NCBI RefSeq assembly: GCF_008923205.2
Contig: NZ_WBMS02000034.1
Span: forward strand, 1 to 64,000
Length of the DNA: 64,000 nucleotides
Reading direction: 5' to 3'
Origin: Actinomadura physcomitrii
GTDB taxonomy: Bacteria; Actinomycetota; Actinomycetes; Streptosporangiales; Streptosporangiaceae
Shown: piece after piece, positions 26,889 through 36,059 of the stretch
Layout: every line of letters starts with the position of its first letter
How positions within the stretch are numbered: position 1 is the stretch's first letter
The notes under the pieces: model-generated
What the model was told of the DNA's origin: nothing
The model's input: only the letters and a program-made list of their open reading frames with translations
Database searches by the model: none
Made by a program: the position numbers and the translations under genes

Positions 26889-27872
26889 TCAGGGGCCGAG
26901 GAAGGTGCGGCGCAGGGTCCGGCGGACGTCGCGGCTCGCCTCCCGCAGCGTCCGGCGGACGGCGCGCAGCGGGTCGCGGACGGTGACGCGCCACGCCGCG
27001 CCGATGCCGCGCCCGACCGGCGCCAGGACGTTCCGGCCGAACCAGCGGAGCGGGATCACCACCAGCACGCGCACGGGCGCGACCACGAGAGTGCGCCACA
27101 GCCAGGACAGGACGCGGGCGGCGAGCCGCCACGTCCCGGCGATGCCGGCGCCGATGGGTGCCAGGACGTACCGCCACAGCGCGCGCGCCGGGACGACCAC
27201 GAGGACGCGTAGCAGCCAGCCGAGGCAGCGCCCGGTCTGCCGCCACGACCACACGACGGCCGCAGCGAACGCCCGCCATGCCGCGGCGAGGCCGCGTCCG
27301 GTCCAGCGCGCGAGCCAGGCGAGCCCGAGCAGCGGCGGCAGCAGCACGTACCGCCAGAGCAGGGTGAGGGGCAGGACGATCACGACGGCGAGGATCCGCC
27401 CGATGCCCCGCAGCAGCCACGCCGACCCGCGCCCGATCCATCGGCCGAGCCAGGCGAGGCCTCGCCCGAGGGCGCGGAGCGGCGCGAGCAGGACGAGGTC
27501 GAGGACGCGCCCGATCGGGGTCAGCACGTACCGGTGGAGCCACACCGCGGCGGCGGCTATGCCGAGGCCGAGCATCCGCAGCGGCCACCACAGCGCGAGG
27601 CCGACCGGCCGCAGCAGCCACCGGTACAGCGCGACGGCGACGATCAGCGGGATCCGGATCAGGAACCGCCAGCACGCCGCGATGCCGCGTCCGATCACCA
27701 CCAGCAGGTCGTACAGGAGCCGGAACGGCACGACGACGATCAGCGCGATGACCCGCGCCGGGACGACGAGCCAGGCCGGCCCGGCCGGCGGCTCCGGTTC
27801 GGGCGGCGGCAGCTCGGCGAAGAGCCCGGCCGTGTCGGGGGACGGGCGGCTCGGCCGGTCGGGGGTCGACAA
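26889..27872 (-). CDS. Trp/Arg-rich repeat membrane protein, unknown function
   Basis: This 327-residue product has an acidic, Pro-rich N-terminus (residues 1-32). The rest is an unbroken alternation of hydrophobic segments with Arg/Trp clusters. A motif of the type RYVLxPxGxGLAxxWR recurs about five times with roughly 40-60 residue spacing (YRWLLRPVG, HRYVLTPIG, WRYVLLPPL, WRYVLAPIG, GRNVLAPVG), each separated by VVxPxRxLW-like stretches. It probably lies in or on the membrane as amphipathic repeats. No known family or function is recognised. It ends in a strongly basic tail. Confidence 0.7.
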   Translation of the reverse strand: MSTPDRPSRPSPDTAGLFAELPPPEPEPPAGPAWLVVPARVIALIVVVPFRLLYDLLVVIGRGIAACWRFLIRIPLIVAVALYRWLLRPVGLALWWPLRMLGLGIAAAAVWLHRYVLTPIGRVLDLVLLAPLRALGRGLAWLGRWIGRGSAWLLRGIGRILAVVIVLPLTLLWRYVLLPPLLGLAWLARWTGRGLAAAWRAFAAAVVWSWRQTGRCLGWLLRVLVVVPARALWRYVLAPIGAGIAGTWRLAARVLSWLWRTLVVAPVRVLVVIPLRWFGRNVLAPVGRGIGAAWRVTVRDPLRAVRRTLREASRDVRRTLRRTFLGP

Positions 27873-28046
27873 CTCGTACCTCTATCGCGCTGTTCGGGGG
27901 CTTTTCCTCGGACGTGCCCGAGGTTGAACCCGTTCCGCGCCGTTCACCGTACTGCTCCTCGATCAGGACGAGCGGTGCGGCCGCCTCCTCGATCGGCGTG
28001 CGGTACCCGGACCGAGCCGGGACCCACAACACATGGAGGACACGAG

Positions 28047-29051
28047 ATGCATTTCCCACGTTGGGCGTTCCCCGCCGCGGCCGCCCTCATCGCGTCCGGG
28101 ATGGTGCTGTCGGCGTGCGGACAGGAGCATGGGAGCGGGAAGGGGCAGCGCAACGCCGCCGCGGGGAGCAAGGCCCAGGCGGACCCGGCGGCGTCGCCGT
28201 CGGCCTCGCCCTCCGCCGAGCCGACGACGCTGGAGGTCGCGAGCGTCACCAAGCTCGGCAAGGTCGTCACGGACGGGCAGGGCAGGACGCTGTACCGGTT
28301 CGACGACGACACGGCGAAGCCGCCCGCGTCGACGTGCTCCGGCGCGTGCGCGAAGGCGTGGCCGCCGGTGTGGGCGAACGGCTCCGCCACGCAGGTCAAG
28401 GGCGTCGAGGCGAAGCTGGTCGGGAAGGTGCGGCGGCCGGACGGCAAGTGGCAGGTGACGCTCGCCGGCTGGCCGCTGTACCGCTACGAGAAGGACCAGA
28501 GCCCGGGCGACGTGCGCGGCCAGGGCGTCGGCAAGAAGTGGTACGCGGCGGCGCCGACCGGCAAGAAGGCGCTCGCGGCGGCCAAGACCGCGAACAAGTG
28601 GAAGGGCTGGACGGTCGTCAAGGCCAAGAACGACCCGAAGTTCGGGATGATCCTGACCGACGGGGACGGCCGGACCCTCTACCGCTACGACAAGGACACC
28701 AGCAAGCCGCCGAACTCGACGTGCTTCAAGGCGTGCAAGAAGGCGTGGCCGCCGGCGGTGTTCAACGGCTGGAAGCACCTCAAGCTCGAGGGCGTCAGCA
28801 AGAAGGTCGTCAACTTCATCGAGCGCAAGGACGACGGCAAGTGCCAGCTCACGATCAACGGCTGGCCGATGTACTACTACGAGAAGGACAAGGAGCCGGG
28901 TGACACCAAGGGCCAGGGCGTCGGCGGGGTGTGGTGGCTGACCCGGCCGAGCGGCGCGCGGGTCATGACCGGCGCGGGCACTGGCTCCGGATCGGGCTCG
29001 GGCACCGGCTCGGGCGGCGGCTCCGGTTACGGGACGGGCGGCGGCTACTGA
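28047..29051 (+). CDS. Lipoprotein with duplicated COG4315-type repeats
   Basis: The predicted 334-residue lipoprotein has a signal peptide ending in the lipobox ASGMVLSACG. Two homologous units follow: the first contains GRTLYRFDDDTAKPPAS and a CSGACAKAWPP motif, the second GRTLYRYDKDTSKPP with CFKACKKAWPP. Each is completed by a GWPLYRYEKD or GWPMYYYEKD segment. This is the secreted-repeat family of COG4315 (Y-x4-D motif), of uncertain function, sometimes linked to redox proteins. The C-terminus is a Gly/Ser-rich tail. Confidence 0.85.
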   Translation: MHFPRWAFPAAAALIASGMVLSACGQEHGSGKGQRNAAAGSKAQADPAASPSASPSAEPTTLEVASVTKLGKVVTDGQGRTLYRFDDDTAKPPASTCSGACAKAWPPVWANGSATQVKGVEAKLVGKVRRPDGKWQVTLAGWPLYRYEKDQSPGDVRGQGVGKKWYAAAPTGKKALAAAKTANKWKGWTVVKAKNDPKFGMILTDGDGRTLYRYDKDTSKPPNSTCFKACKKAWPPAVFNGWKHLKLEGVSKKVVNFIERKDDGKCQLTINGWPMYYYEKDKEPGDTKGQGVGGVWWLTRPSGARVMTGAGTGSGSGSGTGSGGGSGYGTGGGY

Positions 29052-29076
29052 GCCTGCGCGCCGTCCCCCACAGGCG

Positions 29077-29128
29077 AAGGCGCGGGAGGATCGCGGGTCG
29101 GTCGGGGTCCGCGAGCCTTCCGCGCCTT
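29077..29128. terminator. Bidirectional terminator
   Basis: A 20-bp hairpin with two mismatches (AAGGCGCGGGAGGATCGCGG against CCGCGAGCCTTCCGCGCCTT, 12-base loop) fills the gap between the lipoprotein gene and the convergent ammonium transporter gene. TTCTTC follows on the plus strand. Confidence 0.75.
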
Positions 29129-29142
29129 CTTCACGTGCTGGG

Positions 29143-30453
29143 TCAGGCGCCCTGTTCCCGCTGCTGGGCGAGGCCGAGCGGCGAGGGGCGGGCGAGCCGG
29201 CCGACGGGGTTGGCGTGGCCGTTCACGCCGTGCTCGTAGGCCGTCTCGGCGTGCAGGGCGAGGTCGACGCCGCTCGTCTCGTCCTCGGCGGACACCCGGA
29301 ACCCCATGACCTTGTCGATGAGCTTCCCGACCGCGAACGTGACGGTGAAGGCGAACAGGGCGACGACCGGGACCGCGATGGCCTGCTTGCCGAGCTGGCC
29401 GCCGCCGCCCCCGGTGAGCAGCCCCGCCGCGCCGCCGGTCATCGAGCGCACGGCGAGCAGCCCGATCAGCAGCGTGCCGATGATGCCGCCGACGAGGTGG
29501 ACGCCGACGACGTCGAGGGAGTCGTCGTAGCCGAGCCGGTGCTTCCAGCCGACCGCGTAGGAGCAGACGACGCCGGCGGCGAGCCCGACGGCGAGCGCGC
29601 CGAGCACGTCCACCGACCCGCAGGACGGGGTGATCGCGACGAGCCCGGCGACGACGCCGGACGCGGCGCCGAACGTGGTGGGCCGGCCGTCGCGGCGCTG
29701 CTCGACGAGCAGCCAGCCGAGCAGGCCGGTGCAGCCGGCGACGAGGGTGTTGAGGAAGACGGCGGCGGCGGTCCCGTTCGCGGCGAGCGCCGACCCGGCG
29801 TTGAAGCCGAACCAGCCGAACCAGAGCAGCCCGAGGCCGAGCAGCACCATCGGCAGGTTGTGCGGCCGCATCGCCTCCTTGCGGAACCCGATGCGGGGGC
29901 CGAGGACGAGCGCCATCGCGAGCCCGGACGCGCCTGACGCGATCTCGACGACGAGCCCGCCGGCGTAGTCCAGGGCGCCGAGGTCGGAGATCCAGCCGCC
30001 GCCCCAGACCCAGTGCGCGACCGGCGCGTACACGACGAGGGCCCAGACGGGGACGAACACCATCCAGGCGGAGAACTTCGCGCGGTCGGCGATGGCGCCG
30101 CTGATCAGTGCGGTGGTGAGGATCGCGAAGGTGAGCTGGAAGGTCACGAACAGCAGCGCGGGGACGTGACCATGGGGTGTCGCCGGGGTGATGCCTTTGA
30201 GGCCGACGTGCTCGAATCCGCCGAGCAGGCCGAGGCCGCCGAGATCATGGCCGAAGGCGAGGCTGTAGCCGGCGACGAGCCAGCAGACGGTCACCAAAGC
30301 GACCGAGACCAGGCTCATCATGATCATGTTCAGCGTGCTCTTGGCGCGCACCATCCCGCCGTAGAACAGCGCGAGTCCGGGCGTCATCAGCAGGACGAGC
30401 GCGGTGCTGGCGAGCAGCCACGCGGTGTCGCCCGCATCGATCCCTGTGGGCAC
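29143..30453 (-). CDS. amt: Ammonium transporter, Amt family
   Basis: The roughly 436-residue Amt/Mep/Rh-family channel has eleven predicted helices. Family motifs include MTPGLALFYGGMVRAKS, LDYAGGLVVEIASGASGL, RPHNLPMVLLG and VVGVHLVGGIIGT. Of the conserved twin histidines in the pore, the first is replaced by Glu170 (VVEIAS where AmtB has VVHIN) while the second, His319, is kept. The start is GTG at 30453 behind GGGGGAGA. Three GTTTC boxes lie 54-91 bases upstream and suggest control by GlnR. No glnK or glnD adjoins, unlike the usual actinobacterial operon. Confidence 0.93.
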   Translation of the reverse strand: MPTGIDAGDTAWLLASTALVLLMTPGLALFYGGMVRAKSTLNMIMMSLVSVALVTVCWLVAGYSLAFGHDLGGLGLLGGFEHVGLKGITPATPHGHVPALLFVTFQLTFAILTTALISGAIADRAKFSAWMVFVPVWALVVYAPVAHWVWGGGWISDLGALDYAGGLVVEIASGASGLAMALVLGPRIGFRKEAMRPHNLPMVLLGLGLLWFGWFGFNAGSALAANGTAAAVFLNTLVAGCTGLLGWLLVEQRRDGRPTTFGAASGVVAGLVAITPSCGSVDVLGALAVGLAAGVVCSYAVGWKHRLGYDDSLDVVGVHLVGGIIGTLLIGLLAVRSMTGGAAGLLTGGGGGQLGKQAIAVPVVALFAFTVTFAVGKLIDKVMGFRVSAEDETSGVDLALHAETAYEHGVNGHANPVGRLARPSPLGLAQQREQGA

Positions 30454-30506
30454 GGCGTCTCCCCCTTCGCGGGTCCGGTGTCCGCCATCGAGAATCACCC
30501 GTGTCC

Positions 30507-30544
30507 GTTTCGTGTCTTATGCCGCTTTGTTTCGGATGTGTTTC
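30507..30544 (-). promoter_or_regulatory. GlnR-like binding boxes upstream of amt
   Basis: Read on the minus strand, GAAAC occurs at 30544-30540, 30533-30529 and 30511-30507. The starts are 11 and 22 bp apart. GlnR sites in actinomycetes are built from gTnAC and GaAAC half-sites with 11-bp phasing, so three of four expected positions match the GaAAC type. The block lies 54-91 bases ahead of the amt start, where nitrogen control is expected. Confidence 0.5.
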
Positions 30545-30760
30545 GTGTTGCCGTTACGTTGCGTTCTGCTCACCGCTCACTCTTCGCATCTCGACAGTTA
30601 CCCGATCCGGTGTTCTTATGAGTTCGGACCCGCCATGGATGCGTTCCGGCGAAGCGCCCGCGCATGGTGGGTGGCTTCGGGAGGCCCGATGGTCGAGGGA
30701 GTCGGACGAGCGGAAAGAACCGGACGGAACGGTCCGCGGGGGCGCGGGGGCGCCGGGACC

Positions 30761-32059
30761 GTGCGGAAGGCAAGGGTCGCGGTCGCGCTGAGGGCGGCGG
30801 TCGCGCTGGCGCTGGCGGCGGGCGGCCTCGCCGCCTGCGGAGGCGCCGGAACACCCACCCTGAACTGGTACATCAACCCCGACAACGGCGGGCAGGAGAA
30901 GCTCGCCGCCACTTGCTCGAAGGCGTCCGGCGGCAAGTACCGGATCAAGACCTCGCTGATGCCGGACGACGCGACGCAGCAGCGCGAGCAGCTCGTCCGG
31001 CGGCTGGCCGCCAAGGACGGCGGGCTCGACCTGATGAGCCTCGACCCGGTGTTCGTCGCGGAGGCCGCGAACGCCGGGTTCCTGCGGCCCTTCCCGGCGA
31101 GCGAGGCCGCGCGGTTCACCCAGGGCGTGTTCCCCGTCGCGGTGCAGAGCTCCACCTGGAACGGGAAGCTGTACGCGGCGCCGTTCTGGGCGAACACGCA
31201 GCTGCTCTGGTACCGAAAGTCCGCCGTGAAGAAGGCCGGCGTCGATCCGAACGCGCCCGGCTTCACCTGGGACGAGATGATCGACGCGGCGCTGCGCACC
31301 GGCACCACGATCGGCGTGCAGGGCAACAAGTACGAGGGCTACATGGTGTGGATCAACGCCCTCGTCGCGTCCGCCGGCGGGCGGATCGTCAGCGACGCCG
31401 GCAAGGGCGACGACGCAAAGATCGACATCGACTCCCCGGCGGGGCGGGCCGCGGCGACGATCGTCCGCCGGCTGGCGACGTCCCGGGCCGCGAGCCCGAC
31501 GCTGTCCACCGACATCGAGGAGCAGTCCCGCGCCCTGTTCAACGGCGCGCGCGGCGGCTTCATGGTCAACTGGCCCTACATCTGGGCCGCGGACGCCAGC
31601 GACGCCAAGGCCGGCGTCATCGGCAAGACGATCCCGTCCGACATCGGCTGGGCCCGCTACCCGAAGGCGACGGCGGGCCAGGACAGCAAGCCGCCGTTCG
31701 GCGGCATCGAGGTCGCGATCGGCGCCTACGGCAAGCACAAGAACACCTTCGCCGTGGACGCCGTCACGTGCATCACCTCAACCGAGCACCAGAAGGAGTA
31801 CATGCTCGCCGAGGGCAACCCGGCCGCGCGTCCCGCCGTCTACGACGACCCGGAGATCCGCAGGGAGTTCCCCATGGCCGGGCTGATCCGCGACTCGATC
31901 AACGCGGCGGCGCCGCGCCCGATCACGCCGTACTACACCGACGTGTCCGGCGCGATCCAGAGCCGCTGGCACCCGGCGTCGTCGGTGAAGCCGAACTCGA
32001 CGCCGCGCGAGTCCGCGACGTTCGTCCACCAGGTCCTGCGCGACCAGCGCCTGCTCTGA
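30761..32059 (+). CDS. Sugar ABC transporter substrate-binding lipoprotein (LpqY-like)
   Basis: This roughly 432-residue lipoprotein starts at GTG (VRKARVAVALRAAV), with a signal peptide and lipobox GGLAACGG. The mature protein (TLNWYINPDNGGQEKLAATC..., then AAKDGGLDLMSLDPVFVAEA) resembles trehalose-binding LpqY. It is the first gene of a four-gene importer. The similarity to LpqY is by eye, so maltose, trehalose or another disaccharide is possible. An upstream in-frame stretch exists but the GTG keeps a normal signal length. Confidence 0.87.
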   Translation: MRKARVAVALRAAVALALAAGGLAACGGAGTPTLNWYINPDNGGQEKLAATCSKASGGKYRIKTSLMPDDATQQREQLVRRLAAKDGGLDLMSLDPVFVAEAANAGFLRPFPASEAARFTQGVFPVAVQSSTWNGKLYAAPFWANTQLLWYRKSAVKKAGVDPNAPGFTWDEMIDAALRTGTTIGVQGNKYEGYMVWINALVASAGGRIVSDAGKGDDAKIDIDSPAGRAAATIVRRLATSRAASPTLSTDIEEQSRALFNGARGGFMVNWPYIWAADASDAKAGVIGKTIPSDIGWARYPKATAGQDSKPPFGGIEVAIGAYGKHKNTFAVDAVTCITSTEHQKEYMLAEGNPAARPAVYDDPEIRREFPMAGLIRDSINAAAPRPITPYYTDVSGAIQSRWHPASSVKPNSTPRESATFVHQVLRDQRLL

Positions 32060-32070
32060 AGGGACCGACG

Positions 32071-33024
32071 ATGACCGCAGTGCACACCGCCCCAGCGGCC
32101 GGCAAGCCCGCCGCGCCCGCCGCGGAGCTGTCCGACCGCGGCCGCGCCGAACGCCGGCTCGGCCTGCTGCTGTCCGCCCCGGCCGTGATCGTCATGCTGG
32201 TCGTGACCGCGTACCCGCTGGTCAACGCGCTGTACCTGTCGCTGTTCAGCTACCGGATCACCGCCCCGGACGACCGCCGCTTCGTCGGCCTCGGCAACTA
32301 CGGGACGGCGCTGTCCGACCCGCTGTTCTGGCAAGACGTCCTCACCACGTTCATCATCACCTTCGTCACCGTCGCGGTCGAGCTCGTCATCGGTTTCGCG
32401 CTCGCGATGGTGATGCACCGGGCGGTCTTCGCGCGGCGGACCGTCCGCACCGCGATCCTGCTGCCCTACGGGATCGTCACGGTGATCTCCGCGTTCGCCT
32501 GGAAGTACGCGTTCGACCTGCAGTCGGGGTTCGTGAACTCCTGGTTCGGGCTCGGCGACCACGCCTGGTTCTCCGGCCGCTGGTCCTCGCTGTCCGTGAT
32601 CGTCCTGTCGGAGATCTGGAAGACGACCCCGTTCGTGTCGCTGCTGCTGCTCGCCGGGCTCGCGCAGGTGCCGGGCGACCTCGGCGAGGCCGCGACCGTG
32701 GACGGCGCGACGGCGTGGCAGCGGCTGCGCCGGGTGACGATCCCGAACATGAAGGCCGCGATCCTCGTCGCGGTGCTGTTCCGCACGCTCGACGCGTGGC
32801 GGATCTTCGACAACGTCTTCGTCATGACGTCCGGCCAGCAGAAGACCGAGACGCTGTCGTTCCTCACCTACCGGCAGACGATCACCCGGACCGCGATCGG
32901 GCTCGGCGACGCGGTCGGCGTGCTGCTGTTCCTGTCGGTGGTCCTCATCGCGGCCGTGTTCATCAAGGGGTTCCGGGTCGACCTGGCGCAGGCGCGCGGC
33001 GAGCGCGGGGGAGGCGAGAAGTGA
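32071..33024 (+). CDS. Sugar ABC transporter permease (SugA-like)
   Basis: The 317-residue permease has six hydrophobic helices and the EAA loop GDLGEAATVDGATAWQRLRR, which contacts the ATPase. It starts behind AGGGACCG and overlaps the next gene by one base. The long first loop and the FDLQSGFVNSWFG region are typical of MalF/SugA-type subunits. It should form the channel with the product of the next gene. Confidence 0.9.
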   Translation: MTAVHTAPAAGKPAAPAAELSDRGRAERRLGLLLSAPAVIVMLVVTAYPLVNALYLSLFSYRITAPDDRRFVGLGNYGTALSDPLFWQDVLTTFIITFVTVAVELVIGFALAMVMHRAVFARRTVRTAILLPYGIVTVISAFAWKYAFDLQSGFVNSWFGLGDHAWFSGRWSSLSVIVLSEIWKTTPFVSLLLLAGLAQVPGDLGEAATVDGATAWQRLRRVTIPNMKAAILVAVLFRTLDAWRIFDNVFVMTSGQQKTETLSFLTYRQTITRTAIGLGDAVGVLLFLSVVLIAAVFIKGFRVDLAQARGERGGGEK

Positions 33025-33854
33025 TGGAGACCGCCCGTTCCAGATGGCTGTGGGCCCTGGCGTCCCTGCTGATCCTCGTCTGGACGGTGTTCCCGATCCT
33101 GTGGATCGTGATGCTGTCGTTCAAGCAGCCCGGCGAGATCGGCAACCAGAAGGGCTTCCTGCCGCACCACTGGACCTGGGACAACTACCGGACGGTCTTC
33201 GAGACCGACCTGTTCACCTCGGCGCTGGTCAACTCGATCGGCATCTCGCTGATCGCGACCGTGATCGGCGTCGTGTTCGCCACGCTCGTCGCGTACGCGA
33301 TCGCGCGGCTGGAGTTCCCCGGCAAGAAGGCGATCCTGTCGTTCGCGCTCGCGATCGCGATGTTCCCGGTCGTGTCGCTGGTCGGGCCGCTGTTCGACCT
33401 GTGGCGCGACGTCGGACTGTACGACACGTGGCCGGGGCTGATCATCCCGTACATCTCGTTCGCGCTGCCGCTCGCGATCTGGACGCTGTCGGCGTTCTTC
33501 CGCGAGATCCCGTGGGAGATGGAGCAGGCCGCGCAGGTCGACGGCGCGACGACCTGGCAGGCGTTCCGCAAGGTGATCGTCCCGCTGGCCGCGCCCGGGG
33601 TGTTCACCGCCGCGATCCTCACCTTCTTCTTCTGCTGGAACGACTTCGTCTTCGGGATCTCGCTGACCTCGTCGGACCGCGCCCGGGTCGTCCCGGCGGC
33701 GCTGGCGTTCTTCACCGGCGCGTCGGAGTTCCAGCAGCCGACGACCGCCATCTGCGCGGCGGCGGTCGTGGTGACCGTCCCGATCGTCGTCATCGTCCTT
33801 TCGTTCCAGCGCCGCATCGTCGCCGGGCTGACGTCCGGCGCAGTCAAGGGCTGA
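33024..33854 (+). CDS. Sugar ABC transporter permease (SugB-like)
   Basis: This 276-residue MalG/SugB-type permease begins METARSRWLWALASLLILV. The EAA loop reads MEQAAQVDGATTWQAFRKVI. It has six predicted helices and the family's normal length. The stop of the preceding permease overlaps its ATG, so the two subunits are translated in equal amounts. Confidence 0.9.
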   Translation: METARSRWLWALASLLILVWTVFPILWIVMLSFKQPGEIGNQKGFLPHHWTWDNYRTVFETDLFTSALVNSIGISLIATVIGVVFATLVAYAIARLEFPGKKAILSFALAIAMFPVVSLVGPLFDLWRDVGLYDTWPGLIIPYISFALPLAIWTLSAFFREIPWEMEQAAQVDGATTWQAFRKVIVPLAAPGVFTAAILTFFFCWNDFVFGISLTSSDRARVVPAALAFFTGASEFQQPTTAICAAAVVVTVPIVVIVLSFQRRIVAGLTSGAVKG

Positions 33855-33874
33855 GGGCCCGAGGGGGTTGAAGC

Positions 33875-35206
33875 ATGGCCGCCATCACCATGAAGAACAT
33901 CGTCAAGCGGTACGGCGACGGGTTCCCGGCCGTGAACGAGGTGTCCCTGGACGTGCGGGACGGCGAGTTCATGATCCTGGTCGGGCCGTCCGGCTGCGGC
34001 AAGTCCACCCTGCTGCGGATGATCGTCGGGCTGGAGGACATCACCGGCGGCGAGATGCGCATCGGCGAGCGGGTCGTCAACAAGATCGCGCCGCGGCAGC
34101 GGAACCTGTCGATGGTGTTCCAGAACTACGCGCTGTACCCGCACCTCACGGTGTTCGAGAACATCGCGTTCCCGCTGCGGCTGGCGAAGGTGCCGCGCGA
34201 GGAGGTCGACCGCCGCGTCCGGGAGACCGCCGAGCTGCTGGAGCTGACCGAGCACCTGGATCGCAAGCCCGCGAACCTGTCCGGCGGGCAGCGGCAGCGG
34301 GTCGCGATGGGCCGCGCGATCATCCGGCAGGCGAACGCGTTCCTGTTCGACGAGCCGCTGTCGAACCTGGACGCCAAGCTGCGCGGCCAGATGCGCACCG
34401 AGATCTCCCGGCTGCAGCGCCGGCTCGGCGTCACCACCGTGTACGTCACGCACGACCAGACGGAGGCGATGACGCTCGGCGACCGCGTCGCAGTGCTGCG
34501 CAAGGGCGTCCTGCAGCAGGTCGGCAGCCCGCGCGAGCTGTACGAGGAGCCGGTCAACCTGTTCGTCGCGGGGTTCATCGGCTCGCCGTCGATGAACTTC
34601 CTGCCCGCGTCCGTCGACGGGACGGCGCTCGACACCCCGCTCGGCCGCTTCGAGGCCGGCGACGCGCGCAAGGCCGCCGCGATCGAGGGCCGCGACGTCG
34701 TGCTCGTCGGCATCCGTCCCGAGCACTTCGAGGACGCGTCCCTGGTCGGCGCGGAGAAGAAGGCGCGCGGCAGCACGGTCAGCGCCCGCGTCGACGTCAC
34801 CGAGTGGCTCGGCAACGAGCTGTACGCGTACGTCCCCTACGAGGCGCCGGACGACCTCGCCGCCCAGCTCCGCGACCTGTCCCGCGAGCTGGACAGCGAC
34901 CAGCTGCGCACGCAGGCGGTGATCTCGCTGGACGCCGCCAGCGAGATCACGGCGGGCGACGCGGCGGAGCTGTGGATCGACACCTCGAAGATCCACATCT
35001 TCGACCCGGCGAGCGGCGCGAACCTCACCCGCGACGAGGCGCGGGTCGCGGAGCTGGCGCGGGTCGCCGAGCGCGCCCGCGAGGCGCAGCGCCGCGCGCA
35101 GCGCCCCGGCGAGGGCGCCGGCGCGGCGGGCGACCTGTCCGGCGGCGGGGCGGTCACGGCGGCGGGGGAGGAGGGAGCGCCGGCGGCGGGCGCCGCGGAG
35201 ACCTGA
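33875..35206 (+). CDS. ABC transporter ATP-binding protein (UgpC/SugC-like)
   Basis: The 443-residue ATPase drives the importer. Walker A is GPSGCGKST, the signature LSGGQRQRVAMGRAI and Walker B FLFDEPLSNLD. The H-loop His is in VYVTHDQTEAMT. A C-terminal TOBE-type regulatory domain follows (VGIRPEHFEDA), then an extra Ala/Arg-rich coiled tail of about 60 residues that is longer than in standard MsmK/UgpC proteins. It lies 20 bp behind the second permease gene in the same operon. Confidence 0.92.
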   Translation: MAAITMKNIVKRYGDGFPAVNEVSLDVRDGEFMILVGPSGCGKSTLLRMIVGLEDITGGEMRIGERVVNKIAPRQRNLSMVFQNYALYPHLTVFENIAFPLRLAKVPREEVDRRVRETAELLELTEHLDRKPANLSGGQRQRVAMGRAIIRQANAFLFDEPLSNLDAKLRGQMRTEISRLQRRLGVTTVYVTHDQTEAMTLGDRVAVLRKGVLQQVGSPRELYEEPVNLFVAGFIGSPSMNFLPASVDGTALDTPLGRFEAGDARKAAAIEGRDVVLVGIRPEHFEDASLVGAEKKARGSTVSARVDVTEWLGNELYAYVPYEAPDDLAAQLRDLSRELDSDQLRTQAVISLDAASEITAGDAAELWIDTSKIHIFDPASGANLTRDEARVAELARVAERAREAQRRAQRPGEGAGAAGDLSGGGAVTAAGEEGAPAAGAAET

Positions 35207-35234
35207 CGGCACCGCGTCGGCCTATGCTGGCGCG

Positions 35235-35993
35235 GTGCCGTCCCGTCCCGTGCCCGCCGAAGCGGTCACGCCCGACCCGCCGGGCTCGATCGACCGTCCG
35301 CTGCTCACCCAGTCGTGGCTGGACGTGGCGCTGGTGCACTGGGCGGCCGACCCCGCCGACGTGGCGGAGCTGCTTCCGGCGGGCACCCGGCCGGACACCT
35401 TCGGCGGCGCCGCCCACGTGGGTTTGGTCGCCTTCCGGATGGACCGCGTCGGGTGGCTCGGACTGCCGGGCGTTCCGTATCTCGGTGCGTTTCCGGAGAC
35501 GAACGTCCGCCTGTACTCGGTGGACGGCGACGGCCGGCGCGGCGTCGTCTTCCGCTCCATGGACGCCGCGCGGCTGATCCCCGTCCTGCTGGGGAGGATC
35601 GGTTTCGGCCTGCCTTATCTGTGGTCGCGGATGTCGGTCCGGCGCGTCGGCGACGTCGTCCTCTACACCGGTTCGAGGCGCTGGCCGGGGCCGCGCGGCG
35701 CGGGCGGCAGGATGGCCGTGCGGGTCGGGGAGCGGATCGGCGAGCCGACGGAACTGGAGCATTTCCTGACGGCCCGGTGGGGCCTGCACAACGCGTCCTT
35801 CGGCCGGACGCTGTTCCTGCGGAACGCCCATCCGCGCTGGCCGCTGCATCGCGCGGAACTGCTGGCCTGCGATGAGAACCTGGTGGCCGCCGCCGGGCTG
35901 CCCGCGCCGGCGGGCGAGCCGGTGAGCGTCCTGTACTCGCCCGGTGTCCCGGCTCGTTTCGGCCTTCCGGCCGGTCCGCTGCGCGCCGGCTGA
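35235..35993 (+). CDS. DUF2071 (YqjF-like) protein
   Basis: The predicted 252-residue protein matches the DUF2071/YqjF family: LLTQSWLDVALVHWAADPAD, HVGLVAFRMDRV, YLGAFPETNVRLYSVDGDGR and RWGLHNASFGRTL. The family has an acetoacetate-decarboxylase-like fold with unknown activity. It starts at GTG 28 bp after the ABC ATPase gene, so it may be the last gene of that transcript, though a link in function is not evident. Confidence 0.82.
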   Translation: MPSRPVPAEAVTPDPPGSIDRPLLTQSWLDVALVHWAADPADVAELLPAGTRPDTFGGAAHVGLVAFRMDRVGWLGLPGVPYLGAFPETNVRLYSVDGDGRRGVVFRSMDAARLIPVLLGRIGFGLPYLWSRMSVRRVGDVVLYTGSRRWPGPRGAGGRMAVRVGERIGEPTELEHFLTARWGLHNASFGRTLFLRNAHPRWPLHRAELLACDENLVAAAGLPAPAGEPVSVLYSPGVPARFGLPAGPLRAG

Positions 35994-36059
35994 CACCTGG
36001 TGGCGGTGGGACGAGACCCGACTGAACGGACCCATGGGGCAGGCGGTAAGTTCTGCGGC

